Positions 17,378-26,159 of a stretch of 64,000 nt of DNA are shown here, piece by piece. Origin of the DNA: an uncultured Brachyspira sp. (lineage in GTDB: Bacteria > Spirochaetota > Brachyspiria > Brachyspirales > Brachyspiraceae); the NCBI RefSeq assembly GCF_910588665.1, contig NZ_CAJUPR010000002.1, positions 66,031-130,030 on the forward strand, written 5' to 3'. The notes under the pieces are model-generated. The model made no database searches. It was not told where the DNA came from and saw only the letters and a list, made by a program, of their open reading frames with translations. Positions within the stretch are counted from its first letter, which is position 1. Each line of letters begins with the position of its first letter. Both the position numbers and the translations under genes were made by a program.

Positions 17378-17779
17378 CTTTGTTATATTTCCTTCAAAAT
17401 CTATATTTATTTTTTTACCGCTTTTAAACTCTATTTTATACTCTCTGCTTTTTTTCTGAATATATATTATTTTTTCATTAGGATATTCTTTTTTTACAGA
17501 GTTTTTTACCTTATCTTCAATATAAGCTATAGATATTTCATTTCCTCCTCCCATTACGCTTTTCCATTCTCCTTTTCTGTTAAAGTATATTTTAAGACCG
17601 CCTTTAAATATTAAAGAATAATTGCCTCCAAGGTCCATTGCTCTGTATAAATAATAGTCAGAAAAATATTTATCTGCAAATTCTATAGCATAACTTGGAA
17701 CTTCGCTTAAAGCTATTGAAGAAGCATAAGCATATATTGAAAATAAAGATAATAATATAGCATATACTGTTTTTTTCAT
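17360..17779 (-). CDS. Secreted PepSY-like (DUF2874-type) protein
   Basis: A 139-residue protein with an N-terminal signal peptide (MKKTVYAILLSLFSIYAYAS) and two related half-repeats. Each has the pattern of a short helix ('VPSYAIEFADKYF', 'VKNSVKKEYP') followed by strands ending in 'IYFNRKGEWKSV' and 'INIDFEGNITK'. This is the layout of PepSY-like domains, found in periplasmic proteins of unclear function. The ATG at 17779 is preceded by AGGAG 11 bases away and gives a proper signal peptide. It begins 39 bases after the preceding barrel gene on the same strand, so the two may be co-expressed. Its 3' end overlaps mcrC by 18 bases. Confidence 0.75.
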   Translation of the reverse strand: MKKTVYAILLSLFSIYAYASSIALSEVPSYAIEFADKYFSDYYLYRAMDLGGNYSLIFKGGLKIYFNRKGEWKSVMGGGNEISIAYIEDKVKNSVKKEYPNEKIIYIQKKSREYKIEFKSGKKINIDFEGNITKSYRDY

Positions 17780-17817
17780 AAATTTAAATACTCCTATTTT
17801 TATAATATACAAGTTTT

Positions 17818-18930
17818 TTATAGTTTTACATCTCCTGCAATATAATATCTTCCGTCGGTAGAGCCTTGAAATCCTATATTGAACTCTGCAGGTCCCGCTT
17901 TGAACTTTCCGAATACAGCATATTCCAAATAGGCTTTAGCCTGCCTGTTCTTTATATGAACAGTCTCTCTTAAAGCAATATTCAGCATATACCATTCAAA
18001 TCCCTGCTCTAATCGTATATAATGCGCATCATTTTCTCTCCAAGTATATTCGGCTATTAGATTAAGCCAAATAGCTTCATTCATAAACGGAAATCTGAAT
18101 ACCGTCGATGCCTGAATAAGATTATCAAATAAACTTATATGATAATTTTCAGGACTTTGCCTGTTTTCATGCTCATATAAAAATCTGAATTCTATATTAG
18201 GTATATTAAATCTAAAAAGAAAAGCTTTCGGTATGCTGTGTCTGAAATCTCCCTGAGAATAGGCAATTTCATAATGATTTCCTATAAAACCTGCTCTTAT
18301 GCCTGGACCGTTTAATACTTGCGGTATATAGTAATCAGGCGTATCAATATTTGCAGGATTTAAAGTTGTATCATAATAATGAGGCATAAGCATAAATGTA
18401 GCCGTATTAATATCAAAAGTTGCTCTTCCTCTTGCAGATACCAATATTCTATCTACGAAAACAGCCTGCACACCTCCGTCATAAAGTCCGCCGTTTCCTT
18501 TTATATATCCATAATTTGTTTCTGGAATATGAGTGTCAAAATATCCGTAAGCCGTAATAAAACCTGTAAATTGTATATAATTATTATGAAAAGTCTGACC
18601 TATTGTTGCAAATGTGTCTCTCATATTAAAAGTATTTGTTCTTATTGCATAAGAAAAAGCAGCAGTCAAATGAAACTCTATAGGATATTTTTTAAAGTAG
18701 CTTAAATTCGTTTCATTCAGATTAGGCAAAGTCCTTTTATAATCGTCTCTGAAATAGTCAGGTTTTATATACTGCGGAAGTTCATTATTTCCTTCTCTTC
18801 CTATAAACATATTGAATGCATTCGGAAGAGGAGGCATTACTGCATTTGTATATTTTGACTGAGCATTAGCAGTAGAAGATAATAATAAAAATATTATTGA
18901 TGCTGCTGTTATGCTTATATTATTTTTCAT
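17818..18930 (-). CDS. Probable outer-membrane beta-barrel protein
   Basis: About 370 residues, beginning with a signal peptide (hydrophobic 'ITAASIIFLLLSSTANAQS') and then rich in alternating aromatic and polar residues typical of transmembrane beta strands, for example 'IEFRFLYEH' and 'AIWLNLIAEYTW'. It ends in 'YYIAGDVKL'. No domain is recognisable, so the specific function is unknown; a porin or other barrel role is inferred only from composition. I prefer the ATG at 18930, which has GGAG seven bases upstream, over an ATG at 18948. It lies upstream of the PepSY-like gene, with which it may form a small envelope operon. Confidence 0.65.
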   Translation of the reverse strand: MKNNISITAASIIFLLLSSTANAQSKYTNAVMPPLPNAFNMFIGREGNNELPQYIKPDYFRDDYKRTLPNLNETNLSYFKKYPIEFHLTAAFSYAIRTNTFNMRDTFATIGQTFHNNYIQFTGFITAYGYFDTHIPETNYGYIKGNGGLYDGGVQAVFVDRILVSARGRATFDINTATFMLMPHYYDTTLNPANIDTPDYYIPQVLNGPGIRAGFIGNHYEIAYSQGDFRHSIPKAFLFRFNIPNIEFRFLYEHENRQSPENYHISLFDNLIQASTVFRFPFMNEAIWLNLIAEYTWRENDAHYIRLEQGFEWYMLNIALRETVHIKNRQAKAYLEYAVFGKFKAGPAEFNIGFQGSTDGRYYIAGDVKL

Positions 18931-19057
18931 AAATTTCTCCGTCATCAAATAATAAAAAATATAATAGAAATTATTAATAAAGCCGAATATAAAAAATATC
19001 AGCTATGATAATTTTAAATATATAAAAGATTTTTAAAATTTCATAGCTTATAAAAAA

Positions 19058-20893
19058 TCAATCAATCTTAAAGAAAGTCATAAGCTCCTGCAAACCTTCG
19101 GAATGCTCCAAAAGTTCCCTTATATTATTAGATGTTTCATCAACTAAATCAACATTTTTCTGAGTTATACCTTCAATTTTTGATATGGCTATATTAACCT
19201 GATTAACTCCCTGCTCCTGTTCTACTGCTGTAGTGCTTATCTCCTGCATAATTTTTGCCGTATCCTCAATTTTTGATTGTATATCATTAAATATAGCCTG
19301 AGACTCTCTTGCAGTTTCTGCTGATTTATTAATTTTTTCATAAATATTTTCTATTAATAAAGTAATATCCTTAGCCGAAGCCTGAGAGTTCTGAGCAAGA
19401 TTTCTTACCTCGCTTGCTACTACGGCAAAACCTCTTCCCTGATCTCCCGCACGCGCCGCCTCTACGGAAGCATTTAAAGCAAGTATATTAGTCTGAAAGG
19501 CTATATCTTCTATGGCTTTAGTAATACTTTTTATTTTTTCGCTTGCCTCATAAACTTCCTCTATATTTTTGGTTGTTTCAGCTATGACGCTTGCACCGTT
19601 TTCAACAGCCTTTTTTGAGGCTATCATCATTTCATTGCCTTCTACAGAATTTTGTGCCGAAGATTTTATTGTGGAAGCCATCTCTTCTATAGCTGAAGAG
19701 GTTTCCTCCAAACTTGCAGCCTGAGATTCCGTTCTGGACGATAAATTATCGGAACCTGAAGACAGGCTTTTTGCTGTGCTTCTGATACTATCAGATTTTA
19801 AGCTGACATCATTTACTATAGAGCCTAAAGCTTTTCTCATATCTTTAAATGCTAATGCTATATCTCCGATTTCGTTTTTATTGAATCTGAAGTTTCTTAA
19901 TGTAAAAACTCCTTGAGACATTTCCTTAGCTTCTTCCACCAATATTTTTAAAGGCTTAACTAAATATCTTATATATAATATACCTATTGCTGAGCTAAGT
20001 ATAATACCTACTATAATTAATATAATGGAAATCATTAGTATTCTTTGGCTTCTTGAAGTTATAAAACTAAGAGGCATTGAAAAAGCCACATGCCAAGGCA
20101 TAACTTCAAGTCTTGTATACATACATATTTTAGTCATTCCGTCATTTTGGAATTCCAATACGCCTTCTTTTTCATCTACTATAGTTTTAACCTCTACAGG
20201 AGCAAATTTACCTACTTCACTTGGAACATTATGCATAACTAAAAGAGTATCATGATTAAATACCCATAATCTTATCCAATGAGTAAGAACACTTCCTGCA
20301 ATACTTGAAATTTCATCAATAACTGCCTGCCAATCTAAAATAGTTAAAAGCCCTGCAATTATTTCATTTTCGTCCATAATAGGTGAAATTATTACCAAAA
20401 TCCATTTTCCGTCTTTGGTTTTATATAAAGAATCCGATAAAAGCACTTTTTTAGAGGGTTCGTACTGCTTCCATAAATCAGGATATAGTTCCGATACCTT
20501 TCTTCCTATATCTGTATTGCCATGAAGACCTGAAAATAATGTTCCGTCTTTCTCAAATAAAAATAAGTCTGATATAAATCGGTTTTTGCTGGTAACGGAA
20601 AGATATAAGCTTCTTACTCCTTCTAAATCGGCTTGCTGTCTGTATTTTGCATAATTAACTATGATTGGAAAAGAACCGTAAGTATCTGCAAAAATCATCT
20701 GATCGCTCAATAAATTATTAAAAAAAGTAGCATACCCTTTAATAGTGGTATTAAAACCTTCAAACATAGAATCATCAATTACTTTCCTGCTCATTTGAGA
20801 TAAAGTTAATATTGATGTTATTATGACTATAGCTACTAGAACATTAATTATGAGAGGAATTTGAACTGCTAAACTATTAAACTTTTTTTTCAT
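19058..20893 (-). CDS. Methyl-accepting chemotaxis protein with extracytoplasmic Cache-type sensor
   Basis: A transmembrane chemoreceptor of about 611 residues. A first membrane helix (about 8-35, 'IPLIINVLVAIVIITSILTL') is followed by a periplasmic sensor of about 240 residues with dCache-like features ('LFLFEKDGTLFSG', 'KWILVIISPIMDENEIIAG'). A second helix ('ILMISIILIIVGIILSSAIG') leads to a HAMP-like linker and the conserved signalling tip 'ALNASVEAARAGDQGRGFAV'. It signals to CheA/CheW to steer periplasmic flagella. The ATG at 20893 has AGGAG eight bases upstream; a longer frame to 20911 has no comparable site. Ligand unknown. A strong promoter lies at 20954-20982. Confidence 0.93.
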   Translation of the reverse strand: MKKKFNSLAVQIPLIINVLVAIVIITSILTLSQMSRKVIDDSMFEGFNTTIKGYATFFNNLLSDQMIFADTYGSFPIIVNYAKYRQQADLEGVRSLYLSVTSKNRFISDLFLFEKDGTLFSGLHGNTDIGRKVSELYPDLWKQYEPSKKVLLSDSLYKTKDGKWILVIISPIMDENEIIAGLLTILDWQAVIDEISSIAGSVLTHWIRLWVFNHDTLLVMHNVPSEVGKFAPVEVKTIVDEKEGVLEFQNDGMTKICMYTRLEVMPWHVAFSMPLSFITSRSQRILMISIILIIVGIILSSAIGILYIRYLVKPLKILVEEAKEMSQGVFTLRNFRFNKNEIGDIALAFKDMRKALGSIVNDVSLKSDSIRSTAKSLSSGSDNLSSRTESQAASLEETSSAIEEMASTIKSSAQNSVEGNEMMIASKKAVENGASVIAETTKNIEEVYEASEKIKSITKAIEDIAFQTNILALNASVEAARAGDQGRGFAVVASEVRNLAQNSQASAKDITLLIENIYEKINKSAETARESQAIFNDIQSKIEDTAKIMQEISTTAVEQEQGVNQVNIAISKIEGITQKNVDLVDETSNNIRELLEHSEGLQELMTFFKID

Positions 20894-20953
20894 AAATATT
20901 ACTCCTGACAAATTAGCATTAAAAATTAATTTTAGATTAGTGAATACAATAAT

Positions 20954-20982
20954 AGTATATGATTTAAATTTTTATATGTCAA
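20954..20982 (-). promoter_or_regulatory. Sigma-70-type promoter of the chemoreceptor gene
   Basis: On the minus strand, TTGACA (20977-20982) and TATACT (20954-20959) are spaced by 17 bases, about 60 bases ahead of the chosen ATG. Confidence 0.65.
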
Positions 20983-21060
20983 ATATTTTCGTATTTTCTA
21001 TTTAATAAAATATATCATAAATGAAATATACTTTATATGGGTAAAATAATAATAATTAAT

Positions 21061-21100
21061 TTGACTTTTATCTTTTTTATAGTACAATATATATATATTG
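21061..21100 (+). promoter_or_regulatory. Promoter of the fused pyruvate:ferredoxin oxidoreductase operon, with an overlapping palindrome
   Basis: TTGACT (21061-21066) and TACAAT (21083-21088) are spaced by 16 bases. A perfect 16-base palindrome, CAATATATATATATTG (21085-21100), overlaps the -10 element and the likely start of transcription, so a repressor site is possible, although an AT dinucleotide run produces such palindromes easily. Confidence 0.5.
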
Positions 21101-21164
21101 GTAGTATATAATATTAATGTTTATTCCCAAAATCTCATTATAATTAAATAAAGGAGAAAAAATC

Positions 21165-22199
21165 GTGAAACTCCCAAAAGTCAATGATTTAGGCTTTTTC
21201 GAGATTCGTCTCGAAAGTATAGGCGGAATGGGTGCTAATAGTGCAGGTAAAATGCTTGCAGAAGTAGGCGTTTTAACTCAAGGCTTCTATGGCGCAACAT
21301 TCTCAAGTTATGGTTCAGAAAAGAAAGGTTCGCCCGTTAAATCTTTTGTAAGATTTTCTGATTCGGAAGTTAGGGTAAACTCTACTGTAGAGGAGCCTCA
21401 TGTTGTTGCAGTGTTCCATATGAATCTTCTTAAGAACCCTATGACATTAATGGGTGTTAAAGAAGACGCCATTGTTATTTTTAACACTAATAAAACACCC
21501 GATGAGGCAAGAGAATTTGCCAAATTACATGGCGGTAAAGTAGTCTGCGTTGATGCCATTAAAATTGCCAACGATTTAAAGCTTCCTTCTCAGGCGGCTA
21601 ATACTATAATAATGGGTGCTATGGTTAAGCAGCTTGATTTTATAGATTCCGTTAAATTTGAAGAGCAAATCAGAAAGCAGTTCTCAGGAAAAAAACCTGA
21701 ATTGGTAGAGCCGAATGTTGAAGCTTTCAGAAGAGGCGGAAGCGATTCCGTTGTTAAAGATTTCTCTGCAGATGGAAAATATCCTTATATACCTTATAAA
21801 AAACCTGAGCCTGTATACGGTAAAAAAAATCAATTAACAGGCGGCTATATTAATGCAGCTGGAAACTCTACTTTAAAAGATCTTCAGGTAACCCGTACAG
21901 GTGCTATTCCAGTATTCAATCCTAAAAACTGTATTGACTGTGCTAACTGCGAAGTTGTATGTCCTGATCTATGCATAGTATGGGAGAGAGGAGCCGACAG
22001 AAAAGATCCTAAGAAAACAGCAATGAATATGATGGGTATCGATTATCAATACTGTAAAGGCTGTTTGAAATGCGTCAGAGCCTGTCCTAAAGGACCTTAT
22101 GCTCCTAAACAGTTCCCTAAAGAAGAACAAGCTTTAAGAATAGAAACAGAAGCAGAATGTAATGTTGATGAACTTACATACAGCCGTTATAAAAAATAA
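21165..22199 (+). CDS. 2-oxoacid (probably pyruvate):ferredoxin oxidoreductase, fused gamma-delta subunit
   Basis: The N-terminal 190 residues form the gamma domain ('LESIGGMGANSAGKMLAE', 'SYGSEKKGSPVKSF'). The C-terminal part is a two-cluster ferredoxin (delta) domain with 'CIDCANCEVVCP' and 'CKGCLKCVRACP', each able to hold a 4Fe-4S centre. With the next gene it makes the full enzyme that oxidatively decarboxylates a 2-oxoacid to acyl-CoA and reduces ferredoxin, central to anaerobic energy metabolism. It starts with GTG at 21165 behind AAGGAG; no ATG fits as well. Fifteen bases separate it from the alpha-beta gene. Pyruvate as substrate is inferred from the glycolytic lifestyle, not proved. 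Confidence 0.9.
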   Translation: MKLPKVNDLGFFEIRLESIGGMGANSAGKMLAEVGVLTQGFYGATFSSYGSEKKGSPVKSFVRFSDSEVRVNSTVEEPHVVAVFHMNLLKNPMTLMGVKEDAIVIFNTNKTPDEAREFAKLHGGKVVCVDAIKIANDLKLPSQAANTIIMGAMVKQLDFIDSVKFEEQIRKQFSGKKPELVEPNVEAFRRGGSDSVVKDFSADGKYPYIPYKKPEPVYGKKNQLTGGYINAAGNSTLKDLQVTRTGAIPVFNPKNCIDCANCEVVCPDLCIVWERGADRKDPKKTAMNMMGIDYQYCKGCLKCVRACPKGPYAPKQFPKEEQALRIETEAECNVDELTYSRYKK

Positions 22200-22213
22200 T
22201 AAGGAGCGTATAA

Positions 22214-24478
22214 ATGGCTAACAAATATAATCTTGCTGAACAAGAAAACATACTTGAAAGTGGTAATGAATTAGCAGCCATTGCAGCCGCTCAAATCAAT
22301 TATCATGTTATGGGGTATTACCCAATTACTCCGTCCACTCAGATTGCAGAGTATTTGGACGAGATGAAAGCTAACGGAAGACATACGGTTTGTATGATTC
22401 CCGGAGACGGAGAGCATGGAGCTGCAGGTATATGCTATGGTGCCACAACCGCAGGAGGAAGAGTATTCAATGCCACTTCCGCCAATGGTCTTCTTTTTGC
22501 TATGGAGCAGCTGCCCGTACAATCAGGCACAAGATTCCCTATGGTATTAAATGTTGTAAACAGAACTGTTTCAGGTCCGCTTGATATTAAATGCGATCAA
22601 TCAGATATAATGATGGCGCTTAACACAGGCTGGATTATCATTATGGCTCATACCACTCAAATGGTTTATGACTTTAATATTTTTGCTTTAAAAATTGCAG
22701 AAAGAGCTAAACTTCCTATAATAGTTTCTTCCGACGGATTCTTTACATCTCATCAAAAGAAAAAAATAAATCTTTTCAAAAATGATAAAGATGTTCAGGA
22801 TTTCTTAGGAACCTATACTCCTGAAGTTACCTCAATTGAGCCCGGAAAAAATCCTGTTACAATCGGACCTTATATGAATGAAGATGAATTAACTGGAAGC
22901 AAACTGCAGCTTTCTCAGGCTTTAGAAGATTCCCGAGCTATTATATTAGATGTATTTGAGGAATTTGCATCTCTTTCAGGAAGAAAATACAGCCCTATAG
23001 AAACATATAATATGGAAGGAGCCGAAGTAGCCGTAATGGTATGCGGATCTGCTTATGAAACTGTTACTTTAGCTGTTGATGAAATGAAGAAAGTTAATCC
23101 TAATCTTAAAATAGGTGCTTTTGCTGTTACTCAGATTCGTCCTTTCCCTGAAAAAGAATTACAAAAACTGCTTTCAAATGTAAAAGTTGTTGTTGTAGGA
23201 GACAGACAAGATAGTTATTCAGGTATGGGCGGAAATATGTCCACTGAAATAAGAGCAGCTCTTAAAAACGATGCAGATAATAAAACTTCTATTGTAAGCA
23301 GAGTATTCGGTTTAGGAGGCACTGAGTTTACTTTAGAAAAAGCTAAAGAATTATTTGAATTAGGCTTAAAAGAATTTGCTAAATCAGGATCGGTTGAAAA
23401 ACATTCTTATTTAGAGCAGTATATGGGACATGAAGGCGTGGAAATGAAGCCTATACATGAACCTCTTACTTTAGAAAGCCAGAAATCGGGCATAGTTGTT
23501 ACTATGAATGAACAGACTCATAAGCTTGAAGTTAAAACTCCTCCTTTAAGAGAACTTACAGGAAAGGCTTATCGTTATGCTCAAGGTCATGGAGCTTGTA
23601 ACGGATGCGGTATTTTCTCAGGCATAAATACTTTTATGAAAGGTATTGAAGGCGAAGTTGTGCTTTTGGTGCATACAGGCTGTTCTATGGTTGTTACAAC
23701 AGGCTATCCTTACAGCTCTTACAGAACTACTTATGTTCACAATCTATTCCAAAACGGCGCCGCAGCTCTTTCAGGTATTGTTGAAATGTATTATGAAAGA
23801 AAAAGAAGAGGAGAAATACAAGGACCTGAAGATCCTACTTTCATAATGATTACAGGCGACGGAGGTCATGATATAGGTATGGGACCTTCTATAGGAGCCG
23901 CTATTAGAAATCATAAAATGATTATATTAGAATATGATAATGAAGGATATATGAATACAGGAAACCAATTATCATTCTCAACTCCTATAGGACATAGAAC
24001 TTCAACTTCAAATGTAGGTAAAGCAGAAGTAGGAAAGCAGTTCAATCATAAAGATGTAGCTCAGATATTTGCAGGATGTCATATACCTTATGTGGCTACA
24101 GGATGCGAAGCTTATCCTTTAGATTTAGTTAAAAAAGCTGCTAAAGCTCAATGGTATGCAAATAATCATGGTACTGCTTTTGTTAAGCTTCTTATCGCAT
24201 GTCCTTTAAACTGGAAATCTCCTGATGATATGGGTAAAGATGTTATAAAAGCTGCCGTTGATTGCTGTTTCTTCCCGCTATATGAAGTAGAGCATGGCAT
24301 TACCACTATTACAACTATGGTAGCCGATGATAAAAAACAGCCTGTAGGCGAATGGCTTAAAATGATGGGTAAAACTAAACATATACTTAAATATCAGGAT
24401 TTGCTTGACTCCTTCCAAAAAGAAGTTGACAGGAGATGGAACCGCTTAAAAGCTATGCATGAAAGTCCTGTTCTATAA
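22214..24478 (+). CDS. 2-oxoacid (probably pyruvate):ferredoxin oxidoreductase, fused alpha-beta subunit
   Basis: A 754-residue fusion. The alpha part (about 1-400) begins 'ESGNELAAIAAAQINYHVMG', has the 'YYPITPSTQIAEYL' pyrimidine-binding signature, and contains 'CGSAYETVTLAVDEMKKV'. The beta part (about 440-754) has 'GHGACNGCGIFSG' with iron-sulphur cysteines and the thiamine diphosphate motif G548-D-G550 through 'EYDNEGYMNTGNQ'. Together with the upstream gamma-delta protein it gives a two-polypeptide enzyme instead of the four-subunit form found 0.4 kb further on. The ribosome binding site is AAGGAG. A strong terminator follows at 24506-24549. Confidence 0.9.
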   Translation: MANKYNLAEQENILESGNELAAIAAAQINYHVMGYYPITPSTQIAEYLDEMKANGRHTVCMIPGDGEHGAAGICYGATTAGGRVFNATSANGLLFAMEQLPVQSGTRFPMVLNVVNRTVSGPLDIKCDQSDIMMALNTGWIIIMAHTTQMVYDFNIFALKIAERAKLPIIVSSDGFFTSHQKKKINLFKNDKDVQDFLGTYTPEVTSIEPGKNPVTIGPYMNEDELTGSKLQLSQALEDSRAIILDVFEEFASLSGRKYSPIETYNMEGAEVAVMVCGSAYETVTLAVDEMKKVNPNLKIGAFAVTQIRPFPEKELQKLLSNVKVVVVGDRQDSYSGMGGNMSTEIRAALKNDADNKTSIVSRVFGLGGTEFTLEKAKELFELGLKEFAKSGSVEKHSYLEQYMGHEGVEMKPIHEPLTLESQKSGIVVTMNEQTHKLEVKTPPLRELTGKAYRYAQGHGACNGCGIFSGINTFMKGIEGEVVLLVHTGCSMVVTTGYPYSSYRTTYVHNLFQNGAAALSGIVEMYYERKRRGEIQGPEDPTFIMITGDGGHDIGMGPSIGAAIRNHKMIILEYDNEGYMNTGNQLSFSTPIGHRTSTSNVGKAEVGKQFNHKDVAQIFAGCHIPYVATGCEAYPLDLVKKAAKAQWYANNHGTAFVKLLIACPLNWKSPDDMGKDVIKAAVDCCFFPLYEVEHGITTITTMVADDKKQPVGEWLKMMGKTKHILKYQDLLDSFQKEVDRRWNRLKAMHESPVL

Positions 24479-24505
24479 AAGTTCAGCATAGGATATAAAT
24501 ATATC

Positions 24506-24549
24506 AATAACGGCTGTTAATCTTTATGGTTAGCAGCCGTTATTTTTTA
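24506..24549 (+). terminator. Strong factor-independent terminator after the fused oxidoreductase operon
   Basis: A 15-base stem, AATAACGGCTGTTAA with TTAGCAGCCGTTATT (one wobble pair), closes a nine-base loop and runs into TTTTTT. It ends the gamma-delta/alpha-beta operon and insulates it from the next. Confidence 0.9.
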
Positions 24550-24775
24550 ATTTATAAAGATATAATCATAATACTATCAATTTTTTATAACTATATTATT
24601 ATAGCTATAATATTAAAAAAATATTAACAGGATAAATATTCAAAAAAGTCGGTATGAATAAATTTAATTCTAATAATATAAATTTAAACGAAACGGAAGC
24701 TGTATAAAGCTTTGATTAATAATTATGTATTATTTTTTAAGTAATACCTATTTTTTTATATTAAAATATTATTAA

Positions 24776-24803
24776 TTGACTTATTTTAATTTTTAGTTAT
24801 TAT
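24776..24803 (+). promoter_or_regulatory. Promoter of the four-gene 2-oxoacid:ferredoxin oxidoreductase operon
   Basis: TTGACT (24776-24781) and TATTAT (24798-24803) are spaced by 16 bases and lie 60 bases before the ferredoxin-subunit ATG. Confidence 0.5.
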
Positions 24804-24864
24804 TTCTATATAAATATTTTATATACTAAAATAAAAATTAAAACAATCATGCAAGGAGGTAAAT

Positions 24865-25101
24865 ATGGCTAAAGGCAGAGTTACTATTGACAGCGAACAA
24901 TGTAAAGGATGTTCTAATTGTATATCTGTTTGTCCAGCAAAAATATTATATTTAGATAAAAAAAATATGAATTCTTGGGGATATTATCCCGCTGCAGTTA
25001 CCGATATGGAAAAATGTATAGGGTGTGCTAACTGCGCTATGATGTGCCCTGATATATGCATAATGGTTGAAAGGATTGATAAGAAGGAGGAAAATAAATA
25101 A
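24865..25101 (+). CDS. korD: 2-oxoacid:ferredoxin oxidoreductase delta (ferredoxin) subunit
   Basis: A 78-residue bacterial-type ferredoxin with two 4Fe-4S motifs, CKGCSNCISVCP near residue 14 and CIGCANCAMMCP near residue 51. In KorDABC/VorDABC enzymes this subunit passes electrons from the catalytic core to free ferredoxin. An ideal AAGGAGG ribosome binding site precedes the ATG. Its last base is the first base of the next start codon (TAATG-type coupling), so the two are translated together. The symbol follows the 2-oxoglutarate family; a branched-chain 2-oxoacid (Vor) substrate is equally possible. Confidence 0.85.
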   Translation: MAKGRVTIDSEQCKGCSNCISVCPAKILYLDKKNMNSWGYYPAAVTDMEKCIGCANCAMMCPDICIMVERIDKKEENK

Positions 25102-26159
25102 TGGCTAAAACTTTAATGAAAGGAAATGAAGCTATGGCTCAAGCTGCTATAGCGGCAGGCTGCAAATGTTTCTTTGGCTATCCTATTACGCCTCAAAACG
25201 AGATACCCGAGTTTATGTCAAAAGCTATGTATGAATCCGGAGGCGCATTTGTTCAGGCTGAAAGCGAGGTTGCAGCTATTAATATGGTTTACGGCGCAGG
25301 CGGTGCAGGTGTCAGGGCTATGACCTCTTCATCTTCGCCAGGAATAGCTTTAAAGCAGGAAGGCATATCATATCTTGCAGGCGCAGAAGTTCCAGCCGTA
25401 ATACTTAATGTTATGAGAGGGGGGCCTGGTCTTGGAAGCATACAGCCAGCTCAAAGCGATTATAATATGATGACTAAAGGAGGAGGAGATGGTGATTATA
25501 ACTGCATAGTTTTAGCGCCCGCTAATTTACAGGAGGCAGCCGATATGATAATGGAGGCTTTCGATTTAGCTGATAATTACAGAACTCCCGTATATGTTGC
25601 AGCTGACGGATATATAGGTCAGATGATGGAGCCTGTAGAAATTATTTATAAGCCTAAATATGAAATTAAAGAAAAAGACTGGGCTGCCTGCGGAAAAAGA
25701 GGAAAAAAAAGAGAGAAAAATATAATTAATTCACTATATTTAGAACCTGAATTATTGTATGAACATAATATACATCTGCAGAAAAAATATGATGAAATAA
25801 AAGAGAAAGAAGCCAGAGCTGAAAAATATAATACTGAAGATGCCGAAATTATATTTGTTTCCTACGGTACTATGTCCAGAATCGTGCGCGGCGTTGTTGA
25901 CAGACTTAGAAGCGAAGACAAAAAAGCCGGAATGATTCGTCCTCAGACTTTATGGCCTTTTCCTGTAAAAGCTTTTAATAATCCAAATTGTAAAATGTAT
26001 GTATCTATAGAGATGAGTATGGGACAGATGGCTGATGATATAAAGCTGGCATGCGAATGCAAGACAGATGTAAAATTTTATGGTAAAGCAGGGGGATTAG
26101 TTCCAACTTCTAATGAAATAATAGATAATGTCAAAGCTTTTGCTGGAGGTCTCATATGA
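25101..26159 (+). CDS. korA: 2-oxoacid:ferredoxin oxidoreductase alpha subunit (Kor/Vor type)
   Basis: The alpha subunit with 'KGNEAMAQAAIAAGCKCFFG' followed by 'YPITPQNEIPEFM', the TPP-pyrimidine-side signature, then 'TSSSSPGIALKQEG' and 'MRGGPGLGSIQPAQSDYN', strongly typical of the KorA/VorB branch. The second half contains 'ADGYIGQMMEP' and a transketolase-C-like region. At 352 residues it is the normal size for this branch, in contrast to the fused protein upstream. It overlaps korD by one base and the beta gene by four, indicating tight translational coupling. Confidence 0.88.
   Translation: MAKTLMKGNEAMAQAAIAAGCKCFFGYPITPQNEIPEFMSKAMYESGGAFVQAESEVAAINMVYGAGGAGVRAMTSSSSPGIALKQEGISYLAGAEVPAVILNVMRGGPGLGSIQPAQSDYNMMTKGGGDGDYNCIVLAPANLQEAADMIMEAFDLADNYRTPVYVAADGYIGQMMEPVEIIYKPKYEIKEKDWAACGKRGKKREKNIINSLYLEPELLYEHNIHLQKKYDEIKEKEARAEKYNTEDAEIIFVSYGTMSRIVRGVVDRLRSEDKKAGMIRPQTLWPFPVKAFNNPNCKMYVSIEMSMGQMADDIKLACECKTDVKFYGKAGGLVPTSNEIIDNVKAFAGGLI

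Larger units (their letters stand above)
24479..24864 (+). other. Intergenic region between the two ferredoxin oxidoreductase operons
   Basis: 386 bases. It holds the terminator of the upstream operon and the promoter of the downstream one. The 220 bases between are AT-rich. A 17-codon ATG frame at 24654-24707 lacks a ribosome binding site and is not called as a gene. No RNA gene is recognised. Confidence 0.6.

Noticed and set aside
22271..22522. Minus-strand Ser/Cys-rich frame in the fused alpha-beta oxidoreductase gene
   Set aside because: Antisense to conserved coding sequence; its composition is what the opposite strand of a conserved gene gives.
24654..24707. A 17-codon ATG frame in the gap between the two oxidoreductase operons
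   Set aside because: No ribosome binding site and no relation to attenuation; too short to support.
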